Assembly: GCA_002695905.1 (NCBI GenBank)
Contig: NZQM01000151.1
Location: 1-64,000 of the forward strand
Direction: 5' to 3'
DNA length: 64,000 bases
Source: Parvibaculum sp.
Lineage (GTDB): Bacteria > Pseudomonadota > Alphaproteobacteria > Parvibaculales > Parvibaculaceae
Each line of letters starts with the position of its first letter. Position 1 is the stretch's first letter. The position numbers were made by a program, and so were the translations under genes. A model generated the notes under the pieces. It was given only the letters and a program-made list of their open reading frames with translations, ran no database searches and was not told the origin of the DNA. Shown piece by piece: positions 26,363 to 34,656 of the stretch.

Positions 26363-26856
26363 TCGCTTTTCTCCTCAACAGCGGCAGCAGCTTCGGGTGC
26401 TGCAGCTTCACGGGGGGCACGGTCTTCGCGGGGCGCGCGATCTTCACGCGGGCCCCTATCATCACGAGGGCCACGGTCACCGCCACGGAAGCCGCCCCGA
26501 TCACCACGATCTCGGCCACCACGGCCGCGGTCGTTGCGGCTCTGCATCATTGCTGATGGGCCTTCTTCATGCTCATCAACACGCAGTGTTAGGTGACGCA
26601 AAACATCTTCGTTCAGGCCCATCTGGCGTTCCATCTCAGCAACAGCTGCATGGGGCGCGTCAATGTTCAAAAGCTGATAGTGGCCTTTACGGTTCTTCTT
26701 CACCTTGTAGGCAAGGTTTTTCAGACCCCAATATTCGCTTTTCGCGATGGTGCCACCATTTTCGGTGATGATGTTGGAGAATTGCTCCGTCAGGTTTTCA
26801 ACCTGCTGTGCGCTCACATCCTGGCGCGAAATAAAGACATGCTCATAAAGAGGCAT
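26359..26856 (-). CDS. rpsF: 30S ribosomal protein S6 with an Arg/Gly/Asp-rich tail
   Basis: Small-subunit platform protein and partner of S18. Residues 1-100 form the normal S6 fold ([20 protein letters not shown] through [16 protein letters not shown]). From about residue 107 to 150 there is a low-complexity tail of repeated RG, RGG, DRGP and EDRAPR units, then an [15 protein letters not shown] end. E. coli S6 has an acidic (glutamate) tail, so this basic RGG-like tail is a different solution. The gene opens the rpsF-rpsR unit, and AAGGAAGG lies upstream of the ATG. Confidence 0.96.
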   Translation of the reverse strand: MPLYEHVFISRQDVSAQQVENLTEQFSNIITENGGTIAKSEYWGLKNLAYKVKKNRKGHYQLLNIDAPHAAVAEMERQMGLNEDVLRHLTLRVDEHEEGPSAMMQSRNDRGRGGRDRGDRGGFRGGDRGPRDDRGPREDRAPREDRAPREAAAPEAAAAVEEKSE

Positions 26857-26878
26857 ATCGGCCTTCCTTTCTCTAAGC

Positions 26879-26912
26879 GGTCCGTCTGTAGACGTCGCTC
26901 AAAATACGGACC
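26879..26912 (-). promoter_or_regulatory. Inverted repeat in the rpsF leader
   Basis: GGTCCGT/ACGGACC arms lie 23-56 bases upstream of the rpsF start. Many bacteria carry an S6:S18-binding autoregulatory structure here. I cannot confirm its conserved loop, so this is a candidate autoregulatory leader only. Confidence 0.35.
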
Positions 26913-27113
26913 CCGGCGCAAAGCCCCCTCTGAGCCCCGGAAGGCTCTAAAGGTGCATCAAAGAAGCGGAGACACCGGAAGCGCGGAGACATCTCCTGCC
27001 AAACTCTCAAAAATATAGGGTTTGACGCTTCCTTCAGCCCCCAACCGGGGCCTCTCTGAAGCGGCGCACTATAATCAGGAAAAGGCAGGACGCAAGGGGT
27101 TTCGGCACTATTC

Positions 27114-27137
27114 GAACGCCAGTTCTAGCTGGCGTTC
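27114..27137. repeat. Perfect 9-base-pair hairpin upstream of fabD
   Basis: GAACGCCAG-TTCTAG-CTGGCGTTC is a perfect inverted repeat in a divergent promoter region, with no T-tract on either side. It may be a protein-binding site or a transcript hairpin in the fabD leader. Confidence 0.6.
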
Positions 27138-27243
27138 CATCAGCTTGACTCCCCTGAGCCACCCTGTATCTCTGTCCGCCTGACTTTGGCCCTATTTCAG
27201 GGGTTTTAAGGGTCACGCATGACCAAGAATAAAGCGGGGACGC

Positions 27244-28185
27244 ATGACACGGGCATTTACCTTTCCAGGACAGGGATCGCAGGCAGTCGGTATGGGCAAG
27301 GAACTGGCAGACGCCTTTCCAGCCGCCAAGGCTGTTTTTGACGAAGTTAACGACGCACTGAGCCAGGATCTGACGGCCCTTATGTGGGGTGGCCCGGAAG
27401 ATGAGCTCACCCTCACCGAAAACGCCCAGCCCGCCTTGATGGCGGTCTCGGTCGCTGTGATGCGGACCCTGGAGAGCGAAGGCGGATGGTCTCTGGCAGA
27501 CAAGGCAAGCTTTGTCGCCGGTCACTCCCTGGGTGAATATTCCGCGCTCGCCGCCGCTGGGACTTTCACGTTGGCGGATACAGCGCGTCTCCTCAGGATC
27601 CGTGGACGCGCCATGCAGGCAGCGGTGCCGGTCGGCGAGGGCGCGATGGCCGCCATGCTGGGACTTTCGTTCGAAGACGCTCAGGCTGTCGCGGCCGAAG
27701 CAGCGGCAGGCGAGGTCTGCTCAGCGGCCAATGACAATGCAGACGGTCAGGTGGTGATTTCAGGTTCCAAAGCAGCCGTCGAGCGCGCTGCCGTGCTTGC
27801 CAAGGAGAAGGGCGCTAAACGCGCCATGCTTCTGCCCGTGAGTGCGCCGTTCCATTGCTCGCTCATGCAGCCCGCGGCCGACGCCATGGCGGAGGCACTG
27901 GCAAGTGTGGACATGAAAGCGCCATCTGTGCCGGTGGTTGCCAATGTGACAGCGTCCGCTGTGTCTGACCCGGATGAGATCCGCAAGCTCCTCGTGGAGC
28001 AGGTAACAGGCATGGTGCGCTGGCGCGAAAGCGTCAAATACCTGGCCGCGCAAGGTGTTACTGAATTGGTTGAAACAGGCGCGGGCAAGGTGCTGACCGG
28101 GCTCACACGGCGGATCGACAAATCCGTTGGGGGCGCTGCTGTGGGGACACCGGCGGATATTGCCTCAATCCTCGAAACTCTTTGA
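27244..28185 (+). CDS. fabD: Malonyl-CoA:ACP transacylase
   Basis: Loads malonyl groups onto acyl carrier protein for type II fatty-acid synthesis. The 313-residue protein has FPGQGSQAVGMGKEL, the catalytic GHSLGEYSAL (Ser95), and the partner histidine in PVSAPFHCSLM. GGGGA precedes the ATG. It leads the conserved fabD-fabG-acpP-fabF cluster. Confidence 0.97.
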   Translation: MTRAFTFPGQGSQAVGMGKELADAFPAAKAVFDEVNDALSQDLTALMWGGPEDELTLTENAQPALMAVSVAVMRTLESEGGWSLADKASFVAGHSLGEYSALAAAGTFTLADTARLLRIRGRAMQAAVPVGEGAMAAMLGLSFEDAQAVAAEAAAGEVCSAANDNADGQVVISGSKAAVERAAVLAKEKGAKRAMLLPVSAPFHCSLMQPAADAMAEALASVDMKAPSVPVVANVTASAVSDPDEIRKLLVEQVTGMVRWRESVKYLAAQGVTELVETGAGKVLTGLTRRIDKSVGGAAVGTPADIASILETL

Positions 28186-28223
28186 TTTCAAATAGTTGAG
28201 CGCAACAGCTCAAGGAGAAACTC

Positions 28224-28961
28224 ATGTTTGATCTAACCGGAAAAACCGCGCTGGTGACAGGCGCATCGGGCGGGATCGGGTCCGCCGTCGCCAAAATGCT
28301 CCACGCCCAGGGGGCCACGGTGGCGCTCTCAGGCACACGGGTTGAGGCACTGGAAGCAGTAGCCGCAGAGCTTGGAGACCGCGCGCACATTCTGCCTTGT
28401 AACTTGAGCGATAGCGCGGCTGTGGACGCTCTCCCGAAGCAGGCTGAAGAGGCCATGGGGCAGCTTGATATTCTGGTGAACAATGCTGGTGTCACCAAAG
28501 ACAACATCTTCATGCGCATGAAGGACGAAGAATGGGACGCGGTCCTGGCGGTCAATCTGACAGCTTCCTTCCGTCTGGCGCGCGCCTCCATGCGGGGCAT
28601 GATGAAGCGCCGCTGGGGCCGTATCATCTCCATCACGTCTGTTGTGGGCACCATGGGCAATCCTGGTCAGGCTAACTATGCCGCCTCTAAGGCAGGTGTG
28701 ACCGGCATGACCAAGTCGATTGCTCAGGAAGTCGCCTCCAGAAATGTCACGGCCAACTGTGTCGCCCCTGGTTTCATCGCAACTGCCATGACCAAGGTAT
28801 TGGATGAAGGTCAACAGGAACGGGTCAACGGAATGATTCCCATGGGCCGTATGGGCTCAGGAGATGAAATCGCCGCCAGCGTGCTCTATTTAGCCTCAGA
28901 AGAAGCTGCCTACGTCACAGGTCAGACAATTCATGTGAATGGCGGCATGATCATGATTTAA
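28224..28961 (+). CDS. fabG: 3-oxoacyl-ACP reductase
   Basis: NADPH-dependent reductase for the second step of each elongation cycle. The 245-residue SDR has TGASGGIGSA, LVNNAGVTKDN, the catalytic Ser in ISITSVVG, and YAASKAGVTGMTKS. The VTKDN sequence and the length are the FabG form of the SDR family. It follows fabD by 38 bases with AAGGAGAAA before the ATG. Confidence 0.97.
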   Translation: MFDLTGKTALVTGASGGIGSAVAKMLHAQGATVALSGTRVEALEAVAAELGDRAHILPCNLSDSAAVDALPKQAEEAMGQLDILVNNAGVTKDNIFMRMKDEEWDAVLAVNLTASFRLARASMRGMMKRRWGRIISITSVVGTMGNPGQANYAASKAGVTGMTKSIAQEVASRNVTANCVAPGFIATAMTKVLDEGQQERVNGMIPMGRMGSGDEIAASVLYLASEEAAYVTGQTIHVNGGMIMI

Positions 28962-29185
28962 AGGCAAGCAAAATCAAAGGCTTAGATATTTGCTGTTCGG
29001 TCGTTTTCGCGGACGTCAAAACTGGCGCAGGGCCAAAAAGTGTGTTACCTAACCGGCGATTTTTACTTGCGAAAGCGGCGTGAAGAGGCCAGAACAGCCG
29101 CCACGTGGTAACAGGGAGAAGATGAGGCGCTAAACCTCACCCACCACACGAGTTTCCAAGCGCGTCTGCGCGAGGCCAGCCATCC

Positions 29186-29207
29186 GGTGCCAGCAAGGTG
29201 CCAGCAA
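29186..29207. repeat. Tandem 11-base repeat upstream of acpP
   Basis: GGTGCCAGCAA occurs twice in direct succession, 54 bases before the acpP start. It lies within the 299-base fabG-acpP gap that must contain the acpP promoter or leader. It could be a double regulator site or simple duplication. Confidence 0.6.
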
Positions 29208-29260
29208 ACAATCCTGGGCGAGAGCGCCGGGGAAGAACACGAAGGATCTGAGGACAGAAC

Positions 29261-29494
29261 ATGAGTGACATTGCAGAGCGCGTGAAGAAAATCGTTGTTG
29301 AGCATCTCGGTGTTGAAGCCGACAAGGTGCAGGAAAACGCAAGCTTCATCGATGACCTTGGCGCAGACAGCCTCGACAATGTCGAGCTGGTCATGGCTTT
29401 TGAAGAAGAGTTCGGTGTTGAAATCCCAGACGATGCGGCAGAAACCATTCTGACCGTTGGCGATGCGGTGAAGTTCATCAGCGCGAATTCCTAA
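29261..29494 (+). CDS. acpP: Acyl carrier protein
   Basis: Carries growing acyl chains on a phosphopantetheine arm attached to Ser37 in the DSLDNVEL motif. The 77-residue acidic protein ([24 protein letters not shown]) is canonical. GAGGA precedes the start. The large upstream gap suggests its own promoter, as expected for one of the most abundant proteins in the cell. Confidence 0.98.
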   Translation: MSDIAERVKKIVVEHLGVEADKVQENASFIDDLGADSLDNVELVMAFEEEFGVEIPDDAAETILTVGDAVKFISANS

Positions 29495-29563
29495 TCGAAT
29501 TAACGATGTCGGGCGCTGCATCCAATGGTGCATGCGCCCGTCGTCTTTTCAGCGTAGGCTGGA

Positions 29564-29639
29564 GCATATTCCCGAAAAGTGTCCGCGGTTTTCGGACAAG
29601 AATATGCAATAAAATGTCGGCGGGTCTGATGTCCCGTTG
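29564..29639. repeat. Two-hairpin intergenic repeat, copy B
   Basis: Outer arms GCATATTC/GAATATGC (29564-29571, 29600-29607) enclose the inner stem CCGAAAA/TTTTCGG. A second stem follows, CGGCGGG/CCCGTTG, which pairs with G-U wobbles. It lies between acpP and fabF. The core AAAAGTG...GCGGTTTTCGGA matches a palindrome widespread in Hyphomicrobiales genomes. Confidence 0.75.
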
Positions 29640-29689
29640 AACGAATATTATCCAACTCAGCTTGGCTAAAGAACCAGGAGTGTATGCGA

Positions 29690-30949
29690 ATGCGGCGTGT
29701 TGTTGTTACAGGCATGGGAATGGTCACACCTCTTGGGTGTGGCGTCGACACCACCTGGAAACGCGTTCTGGATGGCGAGTCCGGCGCTGGCATGATCTCA
29801 AAGTTCGACACCAGTGATCTGCCTTGCAAGATCGCCTGTGAAGTCCCCCGCGAAGGTGAGGGGGCCTTTATCCAGGATGACTGGGTTGAGCCAAAAGAAG
29901 CCAAGCGGATCGATGAATTCATCATCTATGCCTTGTCGGCTGCCGAGCAGGCGATCAAGGACAGCGGATGGGAACCCAAAAGCCACGAAGAACAGTGCCG
30001 CACTGGCGTGATGATTGGGTCGGGCATTGGTGGTCTTCCGGGCATCGAAGAAGCAGCAATTACGCTCCGCGACAAAGGCCCGCGGCGGGTGAGCCCGTTC
30101 TTCATTCCAGGTCGTCTGATCAATCTGGCGTCGGGATATGTGTCCATTAAATATGGCCTTAAAGGTCCGAACCACTCTGTCGTGACAGCCTGTTCAACCG
30201 GAGCCCATGCCATCGGCGACGCATCGCGGCTGATCATGTTTGGCGATGCCGACGTCATGGTCGCAGGCGGCGCGGAATCTGCCATCAGCCGTCTCGGCAT
30301 TGCAGGCTTTGCAGCCTGTCGCGCTCTCTCCACGGGCTTCAATGACACACCGGAAAAAGCTTCCCGTCCCTACGATGAAGGCCGTGATGGCTTCGTCATG
30401 GGCGAAGGGTCAGGTGTGGTTGTTCTCGAAGAGTATGAACACGCGAAAGCACGCGGCGCGACCATCTATGCAGAGGTTGCAGGCTATGGCCTTTCCGGCG
30501 ATGCCTATCACATCACGGCTCCTGCTTCTGATGGGGATGGTGGTTTCCGGTCAATGCAGATGGCGCTCGGACATTCAGGTCTTGGCGTTGCCGACATCGA
30601 CTATGTGAACGCACACGGCACATCCACTCCTCTGGGAGATGAGATTGAGCTCGGCGCAGTGTCACGCCTCTTCGGAAATTCAATCGAGACCATGTCCATG
30701 TCATCGACCAAGTCTTCTATTGGTCATTTGTTGGGCGCGGCGGGCGCTGTTGAGGCCATTTTCTCGATCCTCGCAATGCGGGACAATATGGTGCCACCGA
30801 CCATCAATCTGGAAAATCCGTCGGTTGAAACGGACATGGATCTGGTCCCGCTCAAAGCCCGTGAAAAACCAGTGAACGCAGTGCTCACGAACTCCTTCGG
30901 GTTTGGCGGAACCAATGCGTCACTCGTCATGAAGACCGCTGACGCTTGA
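29690..30949 (+). CDS. fabF: 3-oxoacyl-ACP synthase II
   Basis: Condensing enzyme that elongates acyl-ACP with malonyl-ACP. The start at 29690 (MRRVVVTGMGMVTPLG) is chosen over 29684 because AGGAG lies nine bases before it and only three before the other ATG, and because the family starts this way. The Cys-His-His triad is visible: Cys about 168 in VVTACSTG, His in VNAHGTSTPLGD and His in SSIGHLLGAAGA. Its stop overlaps the TTG start of mltG. Confidence 0.97.
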   Translation: MRRVVVTGMGMVTPLGCGVDTTWKRVLDGESGAGMISKFDTSDLPCKIACEVPREGEGAFIQDDWVEPKEAKRIDEFIIYALSAAEQAIKDSGWEPKSHEEQCRTGVMIGSGIGGLPGIEEAAITLRDKGPRRVSPFFIPGRLINLASGYVSIKYGLKGPNHSVVTACSTGAHAIGDASRLIMFGDADVMVAGGAESAISRLGIAGFAACRALSTGFNDTPEKASRPYDEGRDGFVMGEGSGVVVLEEYEHAKARGATIYAEVAGYGLSGDAYHITAPASDGDGGFRSMQMALGHSGLGVADIDYVNAHGTSTPLGDEIELGAVSRLFGNSIETMSMSSTKSSIGHLLGAAGAVEAIFSILAMRDNMVPPTINLENPSVETDMDLVPLKAREKPVNAVLTNSFGFGGTNASLVMKTADA

Positions 30950-32073
30950 GCAGCACGCCGGACGACCCAAAGCCAGAGGTTTCTGCCGAAGCCGACGACA
31001 GTGCGACGTCTGAGCAAAACCCCGCAGACGCTGACAAGGCTGCTGGCGTCGGCGAGCAGACACTGAGCGATCCAAAACCGCCACGACGATGGCTGCGTTG
31101 GGCCCTGATTATTGGCCTGGCGGGGCTGCTGGTGGTTGCGGGCACGGCGGTTGGCGCATTCTACTACGCCAAAGACCAGTTTGAGCGCGAGGGGCCAGCC
31201 GAGGCGGACAGTGTCTTCCTGCTGGAAAGAGGCACGGGCCTCAATAAGGCAGCAGCACAACTTGAAGGCCAGGGCCTCATCAACAATGCCTTGATTTTCC
31301 GGATTGTGCTCCAGGTTGTGGACCGGGCGGCTACCCTGAAAGCTGGTGAATATCTCATACCCGCCAATGCAAGCATGGTTGAGGTTGCAAACATTCTCCG
31401 TGAAGGAAAGTCAATCCTGCACAAGCTCACGCTGGCCGAAGGCCTGACCAGCTGGGAAGCGATGCAGATCATTGCTGCGGACCCGGTGCTCATTGGAAAA
31501 GTGCCTGACATCCCCGCAGAAGGCGCATTGCTGCCGGAAACCTATCTCTTCACCAGAGGCACAAGTCGCGCCGATATTGTTACTCAGATGGAAGCAGCTC
31601 ATGTTGAAGTGGTTGAGCGTCTCTGGGATGAGCGGGCGGAAAATCTGCCCATTACCTCAATTGAGGAAGCCGTGGTTTTAGCTTCCATTGTCGAAAAAGA
31701 AACTGGTGTTGCAGCAGAGCGGCCCCGTGTGGCGGCCGTTTTCATCAATCGGCTGAGACGCGGCATGCGCCTGCAGTCTGATCCGACGATTATCTATGGG
31801 ATCACGAATGGTCAGGGTCCCCTGGGGCGTCCCATTCGCCGATCAGAAATCGACCGAAAAACCGCCTACAACACCTACCAGATTGATGGCCTGCCTCCGG
31901 CACCAATTGCCAACCCAGGCGAGGCATCCATTGCGGCGGTGCTCAACCCGCCAACAACAAATGAGCTTTATTTCGTCGCGGACGGAACCGGTGGCCATGT
32001 GTTTTCGAAGACACTCGCGGAACACAACCGAAATGTCGCCAAATGGCGCCGGATTGAGCGCTCTCGCCGCTAA
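30946..32073 (+). CDS. mltG: Endolytic murein transglycosylase
   Basis: Inner-membrane enzyme that cuts nascent glycan strands and is thought to set their length. The 375-residue protein has an acidic Pro-rich cytoplasmic N-terminus, one membrane helix (LIIGLAGLLVVAGTAVGAFYYA) and the YceG-like domain with the catalytic glutamate in ASIVEKETGVAAERP and the SDPTIIYGI motif. The start is a TTG whose bases overlap the fabF stop (TTGA); no ATG or GTG fits. Its place after fabF is conserved in Alphaproteobacteria. Confidence 0.93.
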   Translation: MSSTPDDPKPEVSAEADDSATSEQNPADADKAAGVGEQTLSDPKPPRRWLRWALIIGLAGLLVVAGTAVGAFYYAKDQFEREGPAEADSVFLLERGTGLNKAAAQLEGQGLINNALIFRIVLQVVDRAATLKAGEYLIPANASMVEVANILREGKSILHKLTLAEGLTSWEAMQIIAADPVLIGKVPDIPAEGALLPETYLFTRGTSRADIVTQMEAAHVEVVERLWDERAENLPITSIEEAVVLASIVEKETGVAAERPRVAAVFINRLRRGMRLQSDPTIIYGITNGQGPLGRPIRRSEIDRKTAYNTYQIDGLPPAPIANPGEASIAAVLNPPTTNELYFVADGTGGHVFSKTLAEHNRNVAKWRRIERSRR

Positions 32074-32117
32074 GCATTTTCAACAAAAGTTGCGGGACTT
32101 TTGTGGTTCGAAAAGGC
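32074..32117. repeat. Hairpin intergenic repeat, copy C
   Basis: Outer arms GCATTTTC and GAAAAGGC (one mismatch) enclose a perfect 8-base inner stem, ACAAAAGT/ACTTTTGT. It starts at the mltG stop codon. The inner stem is identical to that in copy E behind ndk. Confidence 0.75.
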
Positions 32118-32211
32118 TTTCGAAGACGTAGAGGCCATTGAGCCCGAGCATTGCTATACTGCTCAAAGCGCATATCGCGCACGTGTTGATTCCCAATCTG
32201 AGGATGTTTCC

Positions 32212-33114
32212 ATGGCCTTGAAGAGCATGACCGGCTTTGCCCGCACAGAGGGCAATCATGGCTCTTATCGATGGCATTGGGAGATCCGGAGCGTGAATGG
32301 CAAAGGGCTCGACTGCCGCTTTCGCCTGCCTTCCGGGTTTGAAGATTTGGAATCTCCTTTGCGCGACGAACTCAGCAAAGCGATCAAACGCGGCAATTGC
32401 CAGGCCGCCCTTCAGATGGACAAGTCAGCAGCAGAGACGACAGTGCGTGTGAATGACACGATGCTGCGTGACGTCTTGCTGGCAAGCAAGACAGTGTCAG
32501 CGGCTGCAGCGGAGCAGGGCGCGGAAATAGCGCCGCCAACCACTGACGGCTTGCTTTCTATCCGCGGTGTGCTCGAAACAGCCGATATTGAGGAAGATGA
32601 AGCCGACCAGAAAGCCCTGCGTGCTGCGCTGACATCGTCTTTCGCTGAAGTTGCAACTTCATTGGCGAAGGCCCGTCGGGACGAAGGCGAGAAACTTAAT
32701 GAGATCGTGAAGGGTCAAATAGACCGGATCGAAGCGCTGACGAATGAAGCCGCCAAATCCACAGCCGGTGGCACTGAGGCATTCCGCAAGCGACTAAAGA
32801 CCCAAGTCGCGGAACTTCTGGATGCCTCACCCGCATTGCCCGAGGATCGCCTAGCCCAAGAAGCAGCGCTGCTGGCAACGAAGGCGGATGTACGGGAGGA
32901 ACTGGACAGACTGACGGCCCATGTGGCCCAGGCGCGCGACCTCTCTGTGAGTGACGAACCGGTAGGCCGTCGACTTGATTTTCTCACCCAGGAGTTTAAC
33001 CGGGAAGCCAACACGCTCTGTGCAAAGGCCGCAGACAATGACCTCACCCGTATTGGTCTCGACCTCAAAGCCGTGATCGACCAATTGAAAGAACAGGTGC
33101 AAAACGTCGAATGA
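32212..33114 (+). CDS. YicC family protein
   Basis: A 300-residue protein of the YicC/YloC family, members of which are endoribonucleases. The ATG at 32212 (MALKSMTGFARTEG) has GAGGA upstream and matches the conserved family start; the track start 32101 runs back into the repeat element. Conserved blocks are MTGFAR, WEIRSVNGKGLDCRFRLP and the C-terminal RRLDFLTQEFNREANTLCAKAADNDLTRIGLDLK. Its stop overlaps the gmk start (ATGA). The pairing of yicC with gmk is common across bacteria. Confidence 0.93.
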   Translation: MALKSMTGFARTEGNHGSYRWHWEIRSVNGKGLDCRFRLPSGFEDLESPLRDELSKAIKRGNCQAALQMDKSAAETTVRVNDTMLRDVLLASKTVSAAAAEQGAEIAPPTTDGLLSIRGVLETADIEEDEADQKALRAALTSSFAEVATSLAKARRDEGEKLNEIVKGQIDRIEALTNEAAKSTAGGTEAFRKRLKTQVAELLDASPALPEDRLAQEAALLATKADVREELDRLTAHVAQARDLSVSDEPVGRRLDFLTQEFNREANTLCAKAADNDLTRIGLDLKAVIDQLKEQVQNVE

Positions 33115-33749
33115 GCGAGATTGATATTCATCGCCGGGGATTGATGCTTGTGCTCTCTTCACCATCAGGGGCCGGGAAAACCACATTATCTCGGCGGCTG
33201 CTTGAGAGTGACGGCGAGATCACCATGTCTGTTTCCGCCACCACCCGTAAGCCGCGCCCGGGCGAGGAAGAGGGCAAGGACTATCATTTCCTCACCACCG
33301 AGGATTTTGGTGTGATGCGCAACAAGGGCGAGTTTTTGGAACACGCCAAAGTCTTCGATAATTACTACGGCACACCAAAAGGGCCTGTCGAAGAGGCACT
33401 CTCTGCTGGCCGCGATGTCATGTTCGACATTGACTGGCAGGGCACGCAGCAGCTGGAAGAATCTGCCTCCAACGATCTCGTGAAAGTCTTTATCCTGCCA
33501 CCGAGTGGGCATGAGTTGGAAAAACGTCTCAACACGCGCGCGCAGGATCCGCCAGACGTGGTCGCAGGCCGTATGGCGAAAGCGTCTGATGAGATCAGCC
33601 ACTATGCGGAATATGACTACATCATCGTCAATGATGACGTAGAAAAAGCGCTGAAGGAACTGACGGCCATTCTAGTGGCCGAACGAGTACGCCGGGAGCG
33701 CCGGGTGGGCCTTCGCACCTTTGTGCAGCAGCTGCAGCGGGCGCTTTAA
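33111..33749 (+). CDS. gmk: Guanylate kinase
   Basis: Phosphorylates GMP to GDP with ATP, feeding guanine nucleotides to nucleic acid and alarmone synthesis. The 212-residue protein has the P-loop SSPSGAGKTT (about 16-25), the GMP-binding TTRKPRPGEEEGKDYHF and FDIDWQG. It is coupled to yicC by a 4-base overlap. Confidence 0.97.
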   Translation: MSEIDIHRRGLMLVLSSPSGAGKTTLSRRLLESDGEITMSVSATTRKPRPGEEEGKDYHFLTTEDFGVMRNKGEFLEHAKVFDNYYGTPKGPVEEALSAGRDVMFDIDWQGTQQLEESASNDLVKVFILPPSGHELEKRLNTRAQDPPDVVAGRMAKASDEISHYAEYDYIIVNDDVEKALKELTAILVAERVRRERRVGLRTFVQQLQRAL

Positions 33750-33776
33750 ACCAAGATTAGTTTGAGAGGCACGCCC

Positions 33777-33870
33777 TTCGAGACGGATCTACGGTCCTCC
33801 TCAGGGTGAGGTTCTGTCTGCACCCTCATGGTGAGGAGGGCATGAGCGCAGGCGAAAGGCCCGTCTCGAA
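33777..33870. repeat. Large Hyphomicrobiales-type palindromic repeat
   Basis: TTCGAGACGG (33777-33786) and CCGTCTCGAA (33861-33870) are perfect 10-base outer arms. Inside are CCTCCTCA/TGAGGAGG and two near-identical small palindromes, CCTCAGGGTGAGG and CCTCATGGTGAGG. It occupies the gap between the convergent gmk and GST genes. Very similar sequences are dispersed in many rhizobial genomes, which I know from memory only. Confidence 0.8.
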
Positions 33871-33902
33871 CCAGGTTGGTAGAGCTTAGGAGAGAGGTTT
33901 TT

Positions 33903-34547
33903 TCAGAAGCTCTCTTTGCCGACCAGCTCATCAAACGGCACCATGACAGCCTGCTGGTATGCGGGGCGGTCTTTCAATAGCTCGTACCAGGCAGACACAT
34001 GAGGCAGGTCAGGCCGCTCAATATCTTTCATTTCGAAGAAGCGAAAAAGACAGGTTCCTGCCGGAATATCTGCCAGAGTGAAGCTGTCACCGACGAGATG
34101 GTCATGGGTCGAAAGTTCTTTGTCCAACAGGGTGAGCGCCGCGATGGTTCTCTTCAACGCGCGATCCACAAACGCCGCGCTTTGTTTTTCTTTGGGCATC
34201 CGAACGCCCGCCCAAAAAAGATCGAGTGCTGCGGGAAGAAGGATCGTCTGCGCCCAATCCATCCATTGCGCGGCAAGCGCACGGTCCTGGACATCATCTG
34301 GGATAAGCGTGGGAGCGTATTGCTCCGCCAGATAGCGGACTATGGCCTGGCTTTCCCAAAGCACGAACCCGTCATCATCAATGACAGGGATACGCCCATT
34401 GGGATTGCGGGCGAGGAAGTCGGGGCTATCAAGGCCTCCAAAATCACCGCCCGCATCAATTCGTTCATGCGATTGACCCGTCTCCAACAAAGCCCAATAG
34501 GCCTTTTGAAGATTGAAAGCGCTGGCGCGTCCCCAAATACGGATCAT
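33903..34547 (-). CDS. Glutathione S-transferase family protein
   Basis: A 214-residue protein with the N-terminal thioredoxin-like domain (WGRASAFNLQKAYWALLETG, then GRIPVIDDDGFVLWESQAIVRYLAE, including the cis-Pro and Glu-Ser glutathione-binding motif) and an all-helical C-terminal domain. The usual substrate pocket near the N-terminus contains Ser rather than Cys. The start at 34547 (MIRIWGR) avoids the TTG at 34562, which lies inside a repeat element. GST relatives conjugate or reduce electrophiles; the substrate is unknown. Confidence 0.9.
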   Translation of the reverse strand: MIRIWGRASAFNLQKAYWALLETGQSHERIDAGGDFGGLDSPDFLARNPNGRIPVIDDDGFVLWESQAIVRYLAEQYAPTLIPDDVQDRALAAQWMDWAQTILLPAALDLFWAGVRMPKEKQSAAFVDRALKRTIAALTLLDKELSTHDHLVGDSFTLADIPAGTCLFRFFEMKDIERPDLPHVSAWYELLKDRPAYQQAVMVPFDELVGKESF

Positions 34548-34552
34548 GAATA

Positions 34553-34648
34553 GCGTTTCCAAGAAAAGTGCGCTTGCGGTTTTTTTTGTCCGGAAACGCG
34601 ACGAGAAAAGAAACGATGGCCCGGTTTCAGCGAGAGTTAAAACCGGGC
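34553..34648. repeat. Two-hairpin intergenic repeat, copy D
   Basis: First hairpin: GCGTTTCC/GGAAACGC (34553-34560, 34592-34599) with a core AAAAGTG...GCGGTTTT. Second hairpin: perfect 9-base arms GCCCGGTTT/AAACCGGGC (34619-34627, 34640-34648). It fills the space between the GST start and the downstream end of the alcohol dehydrogenase gene, so it must be part of the GST leader and may also end the upstream transcript. Confidence 0.8.
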
Positions 34649-34656
34649 GTTATTGC

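Larger units (their letters stand above)
26857..27243. other. Divergent intergenic region between rpsF and fabD
   Basis: This 387-base gap must hold the promoters of the ribosomal-protein unit (minus) and the fatty-acid synthesis unit (plus). I see the rpsF leader repeat near its left edge and a perfect hairpin at 27114-27137. There is no gene-like reading frame and no tRNA. I cannot place -35/-10 boxes with confidence. Confidence 0.6.

Noticed and set aside
27100-27240. Possible tRNA upstream of fabD, suggested by TTCGAAC and a stable hairpin
   Set aside because: The hairpin has no acceptor stem, D arm or anticodon arm in the right positions, and no other tRNA-like cloverleaf is visible.
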